Positions 43,966 to 53,211 are shown, counted from the stretch's first letter. The stretch: DNA of 64,000 nt from JBBROS01 sp963792675 (GCA_963792675.1 CAWBWT010000002.1:3038001-3102000); one strand, 5' to 3'. Program-made: numbers and translations. The notes: generated from the sequence alone by a model not told the origin.

Positions 43966-45000
43966 GTGAACGACGGGCCTGAACCGATCCCCGACCCGGT
44001 CGATATCGTCGCCGAGTCAGACGCTGCCGGGATGCGCACCGACCGGTTCTTGTCCGACAGCATGACCCGGCTGGCAAGTGAAGGCGCCGGAACCGCAGCG
44101 GCGCCGGAGCGATCGCTGGAGGCGACGTCGCGGACGCGGGTCAAGGCACTGATCCTGGGTGGCCGGGTGCTGCGCGACGGCTTGACGCTGCGTAACCCGT
44201 CGGAGCCGGTGCGGCCCGGCACCCGCTTCACCGTGCAACTGCCTGTCCTGGTGGCCGCGCGGCCCCTGCCGCAGGTCATCCCGTTCGACATCCTGCATGA
44301 GGATTCGGACCTGATCGTCCTCGACAAGCCCGCGGGCTTGGTGGTCCATCCGGCCCCAGGGAACGAGGACGGCACGCTCGTCAATGCGCTGCTCGCGCAT
44401 TGCGGCGACGAGCTGCCGGGCATCGGCGGCGAGCGGCGGCCCGGAATCGTGCATCGGCTCGACAAGGACACATCCGGTGTGATGGTGGTCGCCAAAACCG
44501 ACACTGCGTTGGCAAGGCTTTCGGCCATGTTTGCCGCCCGTGAGTTGGATCGCAACTACTTGGCCATCGCCTGGGGCGTGCCGTCGTCCAGCACGGGCGC
44601 GGTCGAAGGGGCGATCGGCCGTGACCCGCGTGACCGCAAACGCATGGCCATCGTCACACGGGGCGGCAAAACGGCGCTGACCCACTACTCCACCCTGCGC
44701 GCCTGGACCCCAACCGCCAGCTTGCTCTCCGTCGTGCTCGCAACCGGGCGGACCCATCAGATCCGCGTCCACTTGTCGAGCATCGGGCACCCGCTGGTCG
44801 GAGATCCCGTCTACCTGCGCCGCGTTCCCGCGGTGTCGCGCGGTGTGCCGCCCGAAGTTCGCGGCGCCCTGCTCGACTTTCCCCGGCAAGCTTTGCATGC
44901 GGCGAGCCTCGGCTTCGACCACCCGCGGACGGGCCGGCGGCTGCGCTTCGAAACCGCTGTTCCAGCCGACATGGCCGGGCTGATTGCAACGCTTGGCTGA
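43966..45000 (+). CDS. rluD: RluA/RluD-family ribosomal large subunit pseudouridine synthase
   Basis: A 344-residue protein with an N-terminal S4-like RNA-binding part (MRTDRFLSDSM, LGGRVLRDGLTLRN) and the catalytic domain with the Asp motif GIVHRLDKDTSGVMVVAKT. DLIVLDKPAGLVVHPAPGNE and TGRTHQIRVHLSSIGHPLVG are further RluA-family blocks. RluD is the best guess because of the S4 domain and length; RluC is possible. The start is GTG at 43966. The rpoH promoter begins 26 bp after its stop. Confidence 0.9.
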   Translation: MNDGPEPIPDPVDIVAESDAAGMRTDRFLSDSMTRLASEGAGTAAAPERSLEATSRTRVKALILGGRVLRDGLTLRNPSEPVRPGTRFTVQLPVLVAARPLPQVIPFDILHEDSDLIVLDKPAGLVVHPAPGNEDGTLVNALLAHCGDELPGIGGERRPGIVHRLDKDTSGVMVVAKTDTALARLSAMFAARELDRNYLAIAWGVPSSSTGAVEGAIGRDPRDRKRMAIVTRGGKTALTHYSTLRAWTPTASLLSVVLATGRTHQIRVHLSSIGHPLVGDPVYLRRVPAVSRGVPPEVRGALLDFPRQALHAASLGFDHPRTGRRLRFETAVPADMAGLIATLG

Positions 45001-45026
45001 AGCAACCACGGCAGTTGCAACAAGTC

Positions 45027-45055
45027 TTGACAGGACCTATCCGGTCCGGTATAAA
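45027..45055 (+). promoter_or_regulatory. Consensus sigma-70 promoter of rpoH
   Basis: TTGACA (45027-45032), a 17-base spacer and TATAAA (45050-45055), near-perfect elements in the best spacing. The spacer contains the dyad GGACC-TATCC-GGTCC (45033-45047), which could bind a regulator. The transcript would have a leader of about 175 bases before the rpoH ATG. I found no clear structure deciding its role. Confidence 0.8.
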
Positions 45056-45236
45056 CGCCATGTTCGGTGTCGCTAGGCGTGCGCACCGGGGTCCAGTCCA
45101 GGGTCTCGTCGCTTCGGGACAGTCTCTGGGACGTGATGGACGATCCCGCGCCTGTCAGGTGGTTTGCCGCAACCGACCGATCCGCTGGGCCGTATGGACA
45201 GCAGAGACGTCATCGTCGAACGTGAGGGCCTAATCT

Positions 45237-46130
45237 ATGGCTGCTGCTATCGTGAATGTAGCCCCCGAGGGCAATCTTTCTCGCTATCTGCAAGAAATTC
45301 GTAAGTTTCCAATGCTGGCGCCCGATGAGGAGCTCGCACTGTCGCGCAAGTGGCGCGATTCCGAGGATCAGGCTGCGGCGCACAAGCTGGTGACGTCGCA
45401 TCTGCGTCTCGTGGCGAAGATCGCCATGGGGTATCGCGGTTACGGCCTGCCGGTCGGCGAGCTGATCAGCGAAGGCAATGTCGGCATGATGCAGGCCGTC
45501 AAGCGCTTCGACCCGGATCGCGGCTTCCGTCTCGCGACGTACGCAATGTGGTGGATCCGTGCCGCGATCCAGGAATACATCCTGCACAGCTGGTCGCTGG
45601 TGAAGATGGGCACCACGGCCGCGCAGAAGAAGCTGTTCTTCAACCTGCGACGGCTGAAGGGCCAGATGCAGGCGATCGAAGACGGTGACCTGCAGCCCGA
45701 GCAGGTGGCCAAGATCGCCCGCATGCTCGATGTGCCCGAGCAGGACGTTGTCAGCATGAACCGGCGTTTGGCCGCGCCCGACAACAGCCTGAACGCCCCC
45801 GTCCGCGCCGATAGCGAGGGTGAGTGGCAGGATTGGCTGGTCGATGACGGCGAGAGCCAGGAAGTCGTGCTGGCCGATCAGCAGGAGATGTCAGGGCGGA
45901 AGGCCTTGCTGAATGGGGCGCTGAAAACCCTTAACGAGCGGGAGCGCCACATTCTAATCGAGCGGCGCTTGAAGGATAACCCGACGACGCTCGAAGACCT
46001 CAGCCAGCAGTACAACATCTCCCGCGAGCGGGTGCGCCAGATCGAAGTGCGTGCGTTCGAGAAGCTGCAGAAGGCGATGAAGACGCAAATCGCCGAGCAG
46101 CGTCAGGCGAGCGCCCAACTCGCCGCCTGA
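45237..46130 (+). CDS. rpoH: RNA polymerase sigma-32 factor
   Basis: A 297-residue heat-shock sigma factor. Region 2 shows LVTSHLRLVAKIAMGYRGYG, LPVGELISEGNVGMMQAVKR and FRLATYAMWWIRAAIQEYIL; the RpoH box region is SWSLVKMGTTAAQKKLFFNL; region 4 ends with TLEDLSQQYNISRERVRQIE. It directs transcription of heat-shock genes, probably including the two hsp20 genes in this window. It has a strong promoter and its own terminator. Confidence 0.97.
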   Translation: MAAAIVNVAPEGNLSRYLQEIRKFPMLAPDEELALSRKWRDSEDQAAAHKLVTSHLRLVAKIAMGYRGYGLPVGELISEGNVGMMQAVKRFDPDRGFRLATYAMWWIRAAIQEYILHSWSLVKMGTTAAQKKLFFNLRRLKGQMQAIEDGDLQPEQVAKIARMLDVPEQDVVSMNRRLAAPDNSLNAPVRADSEGEWQDWLVDDGESQEVVLADQQEMSGRKALLNGALKTLNERERHILIERRLKDNPTTLEDLSQQYNISRERVRQIEVRAFEKLQKAMKTQIAEQRQASAQLAA

Positions 46131-46148
46131 CGCCTCAAGAAAAAGCAA

Positions 46149-46188
46149 AAAGGCCCTCGCTCCACGTCGGAGGAGGGCCTTTCTTTTT
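46149..46188 (+). terminator. Rho-independent terminator after rpoH
   Basis: The stem AAAGGCCCTC/GAGGGCCTTT with a 14-base loop is followed by CTTTTT. The A-rich bases on the other side make it usable in both directions, and it also faces the end of the convergent ThDP-enzyme gene. Confidence 0.93.
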
Positions 46189-46216
46189 GCGCCCGGGGCG
46201 GAGCAGCCGGGCGTCG

Positions 46217-47752
46217 TCAGATCACCAGTTCGATCAGGAATGGCCCGGGTCGGGCGTTCGCCTGCTCGAACACGTCGCCGAACGCATCCAACGTGTCGGC
46301 GCGCGCCGCCTCGACGCCCATGCCGGCCGCCAGATGCAGCCAGTCGAGGTCGGGGTTGCCCAGATCCATCATGTCGGCTGCGGTGCGGCCGGGGTTGGCG
46401 CCGACGCCACGGTACTCGCCCAGAAGGATCGCGTATTTGCGGTTCGACAGGATCACGGTCGTGACGTCCAACCGCTCCCGCGCCTGCGTCCAGAGACCTT
46501 GGAGCGTGTACATCGCCGAGCCGTCCGCTTGCAGGTTCACCACGCGTCGACCGGGCGCCCCGACCGCGGCGCCGGTGGCGAGCGGGATGCCGCAGCCGAT
46601 TGCGCCGCCGGTGATCTGCAGCCAGTCGTGCGGCGCCGCATCCTGGGTCGCCGGGAACAGTGCGCGGCCGAAGCTGACGCTCTCGTCCGCCACGATCGCG
46701 CCTTCCGGCAGCAAGGCGCCGAGTTGTTGGGCAAACCCCTCGGGCGTCACCGCGCCGCGCACCCGCTCCGGCGCAACGCCCATGGCCGGCGGCGCCTGCC
46801 GCGCGCCGAGTGCCTCGGCCAGCCGGTGGAGGGCGTCGAGCGGCTCCTGCTCCGGCCGGGTCAGCACGTGGATGGCGCAATCGGGCGGCGCCAGCAGTCC
46901 GGGCTTGCCCGGATAGCCGAAGAAGCCGACCGGCGCGCCCGCGCCAACCAGCACAATGTGCTTCAAGTCGGCCAATGCTGAGACCGCCTGGTCGACGGGA
47001 TACGGCACCCGCTCGATCGAGGGACGACCGACTCCGCGCTCGATCCGGGCGTTGCTGGTCTGCGCCAACATTCGCGCGCCGCTCGTCGCGACGATCGCCT
47101 GCGCCACGCCGAGCGAGTTCGCCCGCAGTGCCCGGCCGCCCAGCAGCACCAGCGTCGGCTCGCCAGAGCGGAGCGCCCGCGCGGCCGACTCGATCGCGCC
47201 GGGCGCCGCGTGCGGCACCGGCACCGGCGGCAGCATGGCGGCGACGGTCCCGCCCTCGTCCCAACACGTGTCCGACGGCAGGATCAGGGTGGCCGGGCCG
47301 CCCGGCGCCATTTGCGCGGCCTGCACCGCGGCGGCACAGTCCGCCCCGACCGCGTCGGCCGACGCCGCCGTGCGGGTCCAGACCGAAACGCCGCGGGCGA
47401 ACCCCTCCGTGTCCGCCGTTAGCGGCGCATCGAGCGGGCGATGGTGCGTCGCCTGGTCGCCGACCAGGTTGACGATCGGCGTCCGCGCCCGGCGCGCGTT
47501 GTGCAGGTTCGCCAAACCGTTGGCCAAGCCCGGGCCGCAATGCAGTAGCGTGCAGGCCGGCCGGTCCGTCATGCGCGCGTAGCCGTCCGCGGCCCCGGTA
47601 ACGACGTTCTCCTGCAGACCGAGGATGCAGCGCATCCCGGGCACGCGGTCGAGCGCTGCGACGAAGTGCATCTCCGACGTTCCGGGGTTGGCGAAACACG
47701 TGTCGACCCCGCACGCGAGAAGAGTGCGCACAAGGCTTTCGGCTCCGTTCAT
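46217..47752 (-). CDS. Acetolactate synthase-like ThDP-dependent enzyme
   Basis: A 511-residue thiamine diphosphate enzyme of the acetolactate synthase/benzoylformate decarboxylase group. MNGAESLVRTLLACGVDTCF and ANPGTSEMHF, LGLQENVVTGAADGYARM (catalytic Glu in QEN) and the ThDP motif VVNLQADGSAMYTLQGLWTQ with SNRKYAIL are present. It is shorter than IlvB, lacks the usual small-subunit gene nearby, and is therefore probably a catabolic 2-oxoacid lyase or decarboxylase. It diverges from the sugar-acid cluster. Substrate unknown. Confidence 0.85.
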   Translation of the reverse strand: MNGAESLVRTLLACGVDTCFANPGTSEMHFVAALDRVPGMRCILGLQENVVTGAADGYARMTDRPACTLLHCGPGLANGLANLHNARRARTPIVNLVGDQATHHRPLDAPLTADTEGFARGVSVWTRTAASADAVGADCAAAVQAAQMAPGGPATLILPSDTCWDEGGTVAAMLPPVPVPHAAPGAIESAARALRSGEPTLVLLGGRALRANSLGVAQAIVATSGARMLAQTSNARIERGVGRPSIERVPYPVDQAVSALADLKHIVLVGAGAPVGFFGYPGKPGLLAPPDCAIHVLTRPEQEPLDALHRLAEALGARQAPPAMGVAPERVRGAVTPEGFAQQLGALLPEGAIVADESVSFGRALFPATQDAAPHDWLQITGGAIGCGIPLATGAAVGAPGRRVVNLQADGSAMYTLQGLWTQARERLDVTTVILSNRKYAILLGEYRGVGANPGRTAADMMDLGNPDLDWLHLAAGMGVEAARADTLDAFGDVFEQANARPGPFLIELVI

Positions 47753-47861
47753 CTGACCCTCACGTCGCGGCGGCCGGAAAACCTGCGCGCGGGCGCGGCG
47801 GTTGGCAAGGCACGCGCCCTTCTCTACCCATGCCGAACCAAGACCCAGGACGATCCCCGGC

Positions 47862-48866
47862 ATGACCACGATCATCTACCCAGAACGCATGTACCCTGAC
47901 GACGAGCACGAGCGGCGCATCTTCGGTGACGACGCCACGGTCGTCATGCGCGACCACGACACGGTCTCGCGGCTCAGCGACGCGGACTGCCGGGCGGTCG
48001 ACGGGCTGATGATCTTCCGGCAATACGTCACCGAGGCGGACATGGCGCGGATGCCGAACCTGCGCGCCATCGTGCGCATGGGCGTCGGCTACGACCGTCT
48101 CGACCGCGCCGCCGCCGCGCGCCGCAACATCATCATCTGCAACGTGCCCGATTACGGGACCACCGAGGTCGCCGACCACGCCATCGCGCTGATGCTTGCG
48201 CTGCGCCGGGCGTTGCTGCTGCACCACGACGCGTTGCGCGATGGGCCGCCGGACGGCTGGTGGGCGACCCGCACCCCGCTGCTCCGCCGCAGCAGCGCGC
48301 AGACCTTCGGGGTGGTCGGGCTCGGCCGCATCGGCACGGCCGCGGCGCTGCGGGCCAAGGCGCTGGGCATGCGGGTCGTGTTCTACGACCCCTATCGCCC
48401 GAACGGCGCCGACCTGGCGCTCGGCATTGGCCGCGCCGACGACCTGCATGCGCTGCTGCGGCAAGCCGACGTGGTGTCGATGCACCTGCCGCAAACGCCG
48501 GAGTCGATCGGCATGATGGGGGCGGCCGAGTTCGCCGCCATGCCAGAGGGGGCGGTGTTCATCGACACCGCGCGCGGCACCAACATGGACGTGGACGCGC
48601 TGTATGACGCGTTGCGCAGCGGCCACTTGGCCGGTGCCGGGCTCGACGTGCTGCCGGTGGAGCCGCCGCGTGAGCCGCTCCCCCGCTTGCTCGCCGCGTA
48701 TCGGGCGCGCGAGCCCTGGCTGCTGGGCCGCCTGCTGATCACGCCGCATTCCGCCTATCTCACGCCCGAGGCGCATCTCGACATCCGCATCAAGTCCGCC
48801 GAGACGATGCGGGCGGCACTGCTGAGCAACCGGCCGCAGAACGTCATCCTTCCCACTGATTATTAA
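47862..48866 (+). CDS. D-isomer specific 2-hydroxyacid dehydrogenase
   Basis: A 334-residue NAD(P)-dependent oxidoreductase. The nucleotide-binding motif is FGVVGLGRIGTAAALRAKAL. Catalytic Arg lies in VFIDTARGTNMDVDAL, Glu in LDVLPVEPPREPL and His in LLITPHSAYLTPEA. Substrate could be glyoxylate, hydroxypyruvate or a related acid. It heads a plus-strand cluster with a TSUP exporter, an IlvD-type dehydratase, an SDR and an FAH hydrolase, so a role in handling a 2-oxo or 2-hydroxy acid of that pathway is plausible. Confidence 0.9.
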   Translation: MTTIIYPERMYPDDEHERRIFGDDATVVMRDHDTVSRLSDADCRAVDGLMIFRQYVTEADMARMPNLRAIVRMGVGYDRLDRAAAARRNIIICNVPDYGTTEVADHAIALMLALRRALLLHHDALRDGPPDGWWATRTPLLRRSSAQTFGVVGLGRIGTAAALRAKALGMRVVFYDPYRPNGADLALGIGRADDLHALLRQADVVSMHLPQTPESIGMMGAAEFAAMPEGAVFIDTARGTNMDVDALYDALRSGHLAGAGLDVLPVEPPREPLPRLLAAYRAREPWLLGRLLITPHSAYLTPEAHLDIRIKSAETMRAALLSNRPQNVILPTDY

Positions 48867-48897
48867 CCCGCCCGCCCTCACGGTCCTGGTCGGCGCC

Positions 48898-49593
48898 ATG
48901 CTGGCCGGGTTCGTGCAGGGTATCTCGGGCTTCGCGCTCGGCTTGGTGGCGATGGTGTTCTGGTCAGGGGCGATGCCGCCGCAGGTCGCGGCACCGCTGA
49001 TCGCGATCTGCTCGGTTGCGGGCCAGTTGACGACGCTCGGCGCCGTCTGGGGCTCGCTCGAGCCACGCCGTGCGGTGCCGATCGTGCTGGCCGGCGTCGC
49101 CGGCTTGCCCGCCGGCATCGCCTTGCTGCCGCTGATCGACGCGGCGGAGTTCCGCTTCTGGGTCGGCGTGCTGCTCTGCGCCTATTGCCCGTCGATGCTG
49201 CTGGTGCCGAGCTTGCCGGCGCTGCGCTGGGGCGGCGGCTGGGCCGACGCCGCGGCGGGCGCGGTGGGCGGCGTCATGGGCGGGATCGCCGGGCTCAGCG
49301 GCCCGGCGCCGACACTTTGGCTGACGCTGCGCGGCTGGGAGCGCGACGTGCAGCGGGGCGTGATCCAGGCCTATCTTATCGTTGTCCAACTGGCCGCGCT
49401 GGCGGGCTTTGCCGCGGGCGGCTTTCTCACCGCGCCGGTGATGCGGCTGGCCGCGTGGACCGTGCCTTGTGCGCTGCTGCCTTCGGTGCTGGGCGCGATG
49501 CTGTACGGCCGGCTTGGTGGCGACGGGTTCCGACGGCTGGTGCTCGCCCTGCTGGCGCTGACCGGTGTCGCGCTTCTGATGTCAGGCCATTAG
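48898..49593 (+). CDS. TSUP (TauE/SafE) family membrane transporter
   Basis: A 231-residue membrane protein with about seven hydrophobic segments. FVQGISGFALGLVAMVFWSG and the repeat AVGGVMGGIAGLSGPAPTLW form the two family half-motifs. TSUP proteins export sulfite, sulfoacetate or other small organic anions. The ATG at 48898 lies inside the first hydrophobic stretch; in-frame codons continue upstream (NPPALTVLVGA) to the previous stop without an ATG/GTG/TTG, so a non-standard start may exist. The neighbours suggest an organic acid substrate. Confidence 0.82.
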   Translation: MLAGFVQGISGFALGLVAMVFWSGAMPPQVAAPLIAICSVAGQLTTLGAVWGSLEPRRAVPIVLAGVAGLPAGIALLPLIDAAEFRFWVGVLLCAYCPSMLLVPSLPALRWGGGWADAAAGAVGGVMGGIAGLSGPAPTLWLTLRGWERDVQRGVIQAYLIVVQLAALAGFAAGGFLTAPVMRLAAWTVPCALLPSVLGAMLYGRLGGDGFRRLVLALLALTGVALLMSGH

Positions 49594-49696
49594 CTTCGCC
49601 GTGGCAGGCTGGGGTCCGAGCAACGCCCCGACGTTGACACCCATGCACACTCCTCTCACCCTTGAGCTTGCCGCACGGCCAACCAGGAACGCTCCA

Positions 49697-51496
49697 ATGC
49701 CAGACCACGCCACGAACGGCGCCGCGCCGACCCTCCGCAGCCGCCGCTGGTTCGATAATCCAGCCAATCCAGGCATGACCGCGCTCTATCTCGAGCGCTA
49801 CATGAACTTCGGCCTGACCCGGGAAGAGCTGCAATCCGGCAAGCCGATCATCGGCATCGCCCAGACCGGCTCCGACCTCTCACCCTGCAACCGCCACCTC
49901 GTGGCGCTCGCCAGCCGGGTGCGCGACGGTATCCGCGACAGCGGCGGCATCCCGCTCGAGTTCCCCATCCACCCGATCCAAGAGACCGGGAAGCGTCCGA
50001 CGGCGGCGCTCGACCGCAACCTCGCTTACCTGAGCCTGGTGGAAGTGCTGCACGGATACCCGATCGACGGCGTCGTGCTCACCGGCGGCTGCGACAAGAC
50101 CGTGCCGGCCGTGCTGATGGGGGCGGCGACGGTCAACATTCCGGCGATCCTGCTCTCGGGCGGGCCGATGCTGGACGGCTGGTACAATGGCCGGCTGGCC
50201 GGGTCGGGCACGATCGTCTGGGAAGCTCGCAAGATGCTGAGCGAGGAGAAGATCGACTACGCGCAGTTCATCGACATGGTGGCGGCGTCGGCGTCCTCGG
50301 TCGGGCACTGCAACACCATGGGCACCGCGCTCAGCATGAACAGCCTGGCCGAGGTGCTCGGCATGTCGCTGCCTGGCTGCGCGGCCATCCCTGGGCCCCA
50401 CAAGGAGCGCGGCTGGATGTCGTACCACACCGGCCGCCGCATCGTCGGCATGGTGCACGAGAACCTGCGCCCGTCCGACATCATGACCAAGCAGGCGTTC
50501 GAGAATGCCGTCGTGGCGGCGACCGCGCTGGGCGCCTCGTCGAACTGCCCGATCTCGATGATCGCCATCGCCCGGCACATGGGCGTGGATCACACGCTGG
50601 ACGACTGGCAGCGGCTCGGCGCCGACATCCCGCTGCTGACGGACGTGCAGCCGGCCGGGCGCTTCCTCGGCGAGGGCTTCTTCCGCGCCGGCGGCGTGCC
50701 GAACGTGATGCGCGAGCTGCTGGCGGCTGGCAAGCTGCACGCCGGCGTCATGACCTGCACGGGCCGGACGCTCGAAGAGAACCTGGCCGGGCCAGGGGTG
50801 CCGGTGGACCGCGAGGTGATCCGCGCTTACGGCGAGCCGATGAAGGAAAAGGCAGGCTTTGCCGTGCTCTCCGGCAACTTCTTCGACGGCGCCGTGATGA
50901 AGCTGAGCGTCATCGACCCCGAGTTCCGCAGCCGCTTCCTGTCCGACCCCGAGCACCCGAACGTGTTCGAAGGCGACGCCGTGGTGTTCGAAGGCCCCGA
51001 GGACTACCACGACCGCATCGAGGACCCGGCGCTCGGCGTCACCGAACGCAGCATCCTGATCATCCGCAATTGCGGCCCGGTCGGCTATCCCGGCGGCGCC
51101 GAGGTCGTGAACATGCAACCGCCCGCCTCGCTGCTGAAGGCGGGCGTGCACACGCTGCCGACGCTCGGCGACGGCCGCCAGTCCGGCACCTCCGGCAGCC
51201 CGAGCATCCTCAACGTGGCGCCCGAATCGGTGGTGGGCGGCGGCCTCGCTCTGCTGCACAGCGGCGACAAGATCCGCATCGACCTCAACAGCCGCAAGGT
51301 GGACGTGCTGATCCCCGACACCGAGCTCGCGGCGCGCCGGGCCAAGTGGACGGCGCCGGTGCTGGAGCACAAGACGCCATGGGAGGAGATCAGCCGCAGC
51401 ATGGTGGGCCAGCACAACACCGGCGCCTGCCTGGAGCCGGCGACGTTATACCTCAACATCATCGAGACACGCGGCGAGAGCCGGGACAACCACTGA
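49697..51496 (+). CDS. IlvD/Edd-family dehydratase, probably sugar-acid dehydratase
   Basis: A 599-residue iron-sulfur dehydratase. Cluster cysteines are in SDLSPCNRHL, LTGGCDKTVPAVLMGAA and SSVGHCNTMGTALSMNSLAE. The N-terminal RSRRWFDNPANPGMTALYLE and KPIIGIAQTGSDLSPCN are typical of the sugar-acid branch (L-arabinonate or related dehydratases) and differ from biosynthetic IlvD. Followed by an SDR and an FAH hydrolase, it would make a 2-keto-3-deoxy sugar acid. The start at 49697 is favoured over 49601 by the ribosome binding site CAGGAA and family alignment. Confidence 0.9.
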   Translation: MPDHATNGAAPTLRSRRWFDNPANPGMTALYLERYMNFGLTREELQSGKPIIGIAQTGSDLSPCNRHLVALASRVRDGIRDSGGIPLEFPIHPIQETGKRPTAALDRNLAYLSLVEVLHGYPIDGVVLTGGCDKTVPAVLMGAATVNIPAILLSGGPMLDGWYNGRLAGSGTIVWEARKMLSEEKIDYAQFIDMVAASASSVGHCNTMGTALSMNSLAEVLGMSLPGCAAIPGPHKERGWMSYHTGRRIVGMVHENLRPSDIMTKQAFENAVVAATALGASSNCPISMIAIARHMGVDHTLDDWQRLGADIPLLTDVQPAGRFLGEGFFRAGGVPNVMRELLAAGKLHAGVMTCTGRTLEENLAGPGVPVDREVIRAYGEPMKEKAGFAVLSGNFFDGAVMKLSVIDPEFRSRFLSDPEHPNVFEGDAVVFEGPEDYHDRIEDPALGVTERSILIIRNCGPVGYPGGAEVVNMQPPASLLKAGVHTLPTLGDGRQSGTSGSPSILNVAPESVVGGGLALLHSGDKIRIDLNSRKVDVLIPDTELAARRAKWTAPVLEHKTPWEEISRSMVGQHNTGACLEPATLYLNIIETRGESRDNH

Positions 51497-51511
51497 CCGG
51501 AGGACACCGGC

Positions 51512-52258
51512 ATGTCCGGACGCTTGGCGGGCAAGACCGCCTTCATCACCGCGGCCGCGCAGGGGATCGGCCGTGCCTCGGCGCTGGCCTATGCCGCCGA
51601 AGGGGCGACGGTGATCGCGACCGATATCAACGAGGGCAAGCTCGCGGAGTTAGGCCAGGGCATCCAGACGCATCGGATGGACGCGACCGACGCCGCCGAC
51701 GTGCAGCGTGTATTGGGCGCGGCCGGGCCGATCGACATCCTGTTCAACTGCGCCGGCTTCGTGCACCAGGGCACCATCCTCGACAGCACCGACGCCGATT
51801 GGGACTTCGCCTTCGCGCTGAATGTTCGCAGCATGGTCAGCACCATACGCGTCGTTCTTCCCGGAATGGTGGAACGCGGTCGCGGCTCCATCATCAACAT
51901 GTCGAGCGGCGCCGGCAGCATCAAGGGAGCGCCGAACCGCTGCGTCTACGGCACCAGCAAGGCGGCGGTGATCGGCCTCACCAAGTCGGTCGCCGCCGAC
52001 TACGTGAAAGCCGGCGTGCGCTGCAATGCGATCTGTCCGGGCACCGTGCAAACGCCGAGCCTCGACGACCGGATCGCCGCCAACGCCGCCGTCGCGGGGT
52101 CGGTGGACAAGGCGCGGTCCGAGTTCATCGCCCGCCAAGCGATGGGCCGGCTCGGCTCGCCGGAGGAGATCGCGGCCTTGGCCGTATATCTCGGCTCCGA
52201 CGAGACGCAATTCATCACCGGCCAGACTATCGTCATCGACGGCGGCTGGACGCTGTAA
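51512..52258 (+). CDS. SDR family oxidoreductase
   Basis: A 248-residue classical short-chain dehydrogenase. The cofactor motif is TAAAQGIGRASALAYAAEGA, followed by NCAG and the active site Ser-Tyr-Lys (NMSSGAGSIKG, YGTSKAAVIGLTKS), ending GQTIVIDGGWTL. DINEGKLAEL after strand 2 favours NAD. Proteins of this subfamily oxidise 2-keto-3-deoxy-L-fuconate or -rhamnonate, which fits the flanking dehydratase and FAH genes. A ribosome binding site GGAGG lies before the ATG. Confidence 0.92.
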   Translation: MSGRLAGKTAFITAAAQGIGRASALAYAAEGATVIATDINEGKLAELGQGIQTHRMDATDAADVQRVLGAAGPIDILFNCAGFVHQGTILDSTDADWDFAFALNVRSMVSTIRVVLPGMVERGRGSIINMSSGAGSIKGAPNRCVYGTSKAAVIGLTKSVAADYVKAGVRCNAICPGTVQTPSLDDRIAANAAVAGSVDKARSEFIARQAMGRLGSPEEIAALAVYLGSDETQFITGQTIVIDGGWTL

Positions 52259-52285
52259 CGCTACAACGCACCGCCGCCGCACGTC

Positions 52286-52308
52286 ATGGCCGGGCTTGAC
52301 CCGACCAT
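52286..52308. repeat. REP-like palindrome between SDR and FAH genes
   Basis: ATGGCCGGG-CTTGA-CCCGACCAT is a 9-bp stem with one mismatch and a 5-base loop, followed by CCACGC. It matches the dispersed palindrome GTCATGGCCGGGCTTG...CCATCCACG common between genes in many alphaproteobacteria. Only one copy is seen in this window. Confidence 0.65.
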
Positions 52309-52371
52309 CCACGCGACGATGTTGCCGCTGCAGTGACCGGCTGACCGACGCCAAATACTAGGGAGAAACCG

Positions 52372-53211
52372 ATGAAGTTGTTACGCGTAGGTCAGCCGGG
52401 CGCCGAAAAGCCGGCCATGATGGCACCGGACGGGTCCCTCCGTGACCTGTCGGCCCACGTGTCCGATTTCACCGCCGACGCGCTTTCGCCCGCGGGTCTC
52501 GCCAAGCTTGCAGCGCTCGACCCGGCGAGCCTGCCGAAGGCCGACGCGACCCGGATCGGACCCTGCGTGCCGCGCCCAATGAACTTCGTCTGCATCGGCC
52601 TCAACTACGCCGACCACGCTGCCGAGACCGGGGCGCCGATCCCGAAGGAGCCGATCATCTTCCTGAAGTCGCTCGGCGCCTTTCAGGGACCCAACGACGA
52701 CGTCCGCATCCCGCGCGGCGCGACCAAGACCGACTGGGAGGTCGAGCTCGCCATCGTCATCGGCCAGAAGGCGAGCTACGTGCCGGAGAACCAGGCGATG
52801 GACTACGTCGCCGGCTATTGCGTGGTGAACGACGTCAGCGAACGCGAGTACCAAATCGAGCGCGGCGGCACCTGGGACAAGGGCAAGGGCTGCGACACGT
52901 TCGGCCCAACCGGCCCCTGGCTGGTGACGAAGGACGAGGTCGCCAACGTCGACAACCTGCATATGTGGCTCGAGATCGACGGCGAGCGCGTGCAGGACGG
53001 CAGCACGAAGACCATGATCTTCAACGTGCCCAAGCTGGTCAGCTACACCAGCCACTTCATGACCCTGCATCCCGGCGACATCATCAGCACCGGCACCCCG
53101 CCCGGCGTCGGCCTGGGCATGAAGCCGCCCCGCTTCCTCAAGGGCGGCGAGACGATGAAGCTCGGCATCGAAGGCCTCGGCGAGCAGACGCAGAAGGTCG
53201 TCGCGGCGTGA
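52372..53211 (+). CDS. Fumarylacetoacetate hydrolase family protein
   Basis: A 279-residue protein of the FAH fold. Metal-binding residues are in TDWEVELAIVIGQKA (Glu) and the earlier FVCIGLNYADHAAETG; VVNDVSEREYQIERGGTWDK and the C-terminal HPGDIISTGTPPGVGLGMKP are family blocks. In non-phosphorylated rhamnose/fucose pathways such enzymes hydrolyse 2,4-diketo-3-deoxy sugar acids to pyruvate and lactate. That matches a dehydratase-SDR-FAH gene order. Ureidoglycolate lyase is a frequent misannotation of this group. Confidence 0.92.
   Translation: MKLLRVGQPGAEKPAMMAPDGSLRDLSAHVSDFTADALSPAGLAKLAALDPASLPKADATRIGPCVPRPMNFVCIGLNYADHAAETGAPIPKEPIIFLKSLGAFQGPNDDVRIPRGATKTDWEVELAIVIGQKASYVPENQAMDYVAGYCVVNDVSEREYQIERGGTWDKGKGCDTFGPTGPWLVTKDEVANVDNLHMWLEIDGERVQDGSTKTMIFNVPKLVSYTSHFMTLHPGDIISTGTPPGVGLGMKPPRFLKGGETMKLGIEGLGEQTQKVVAA

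Noticed and set aside
45060..45233. A 57-codon ORF in the rpoH leader
   Set aside because: It begins at about the predicted transcript start without a ribosome binding site and has Arg-rich, non-conserved sequence; probably chance.
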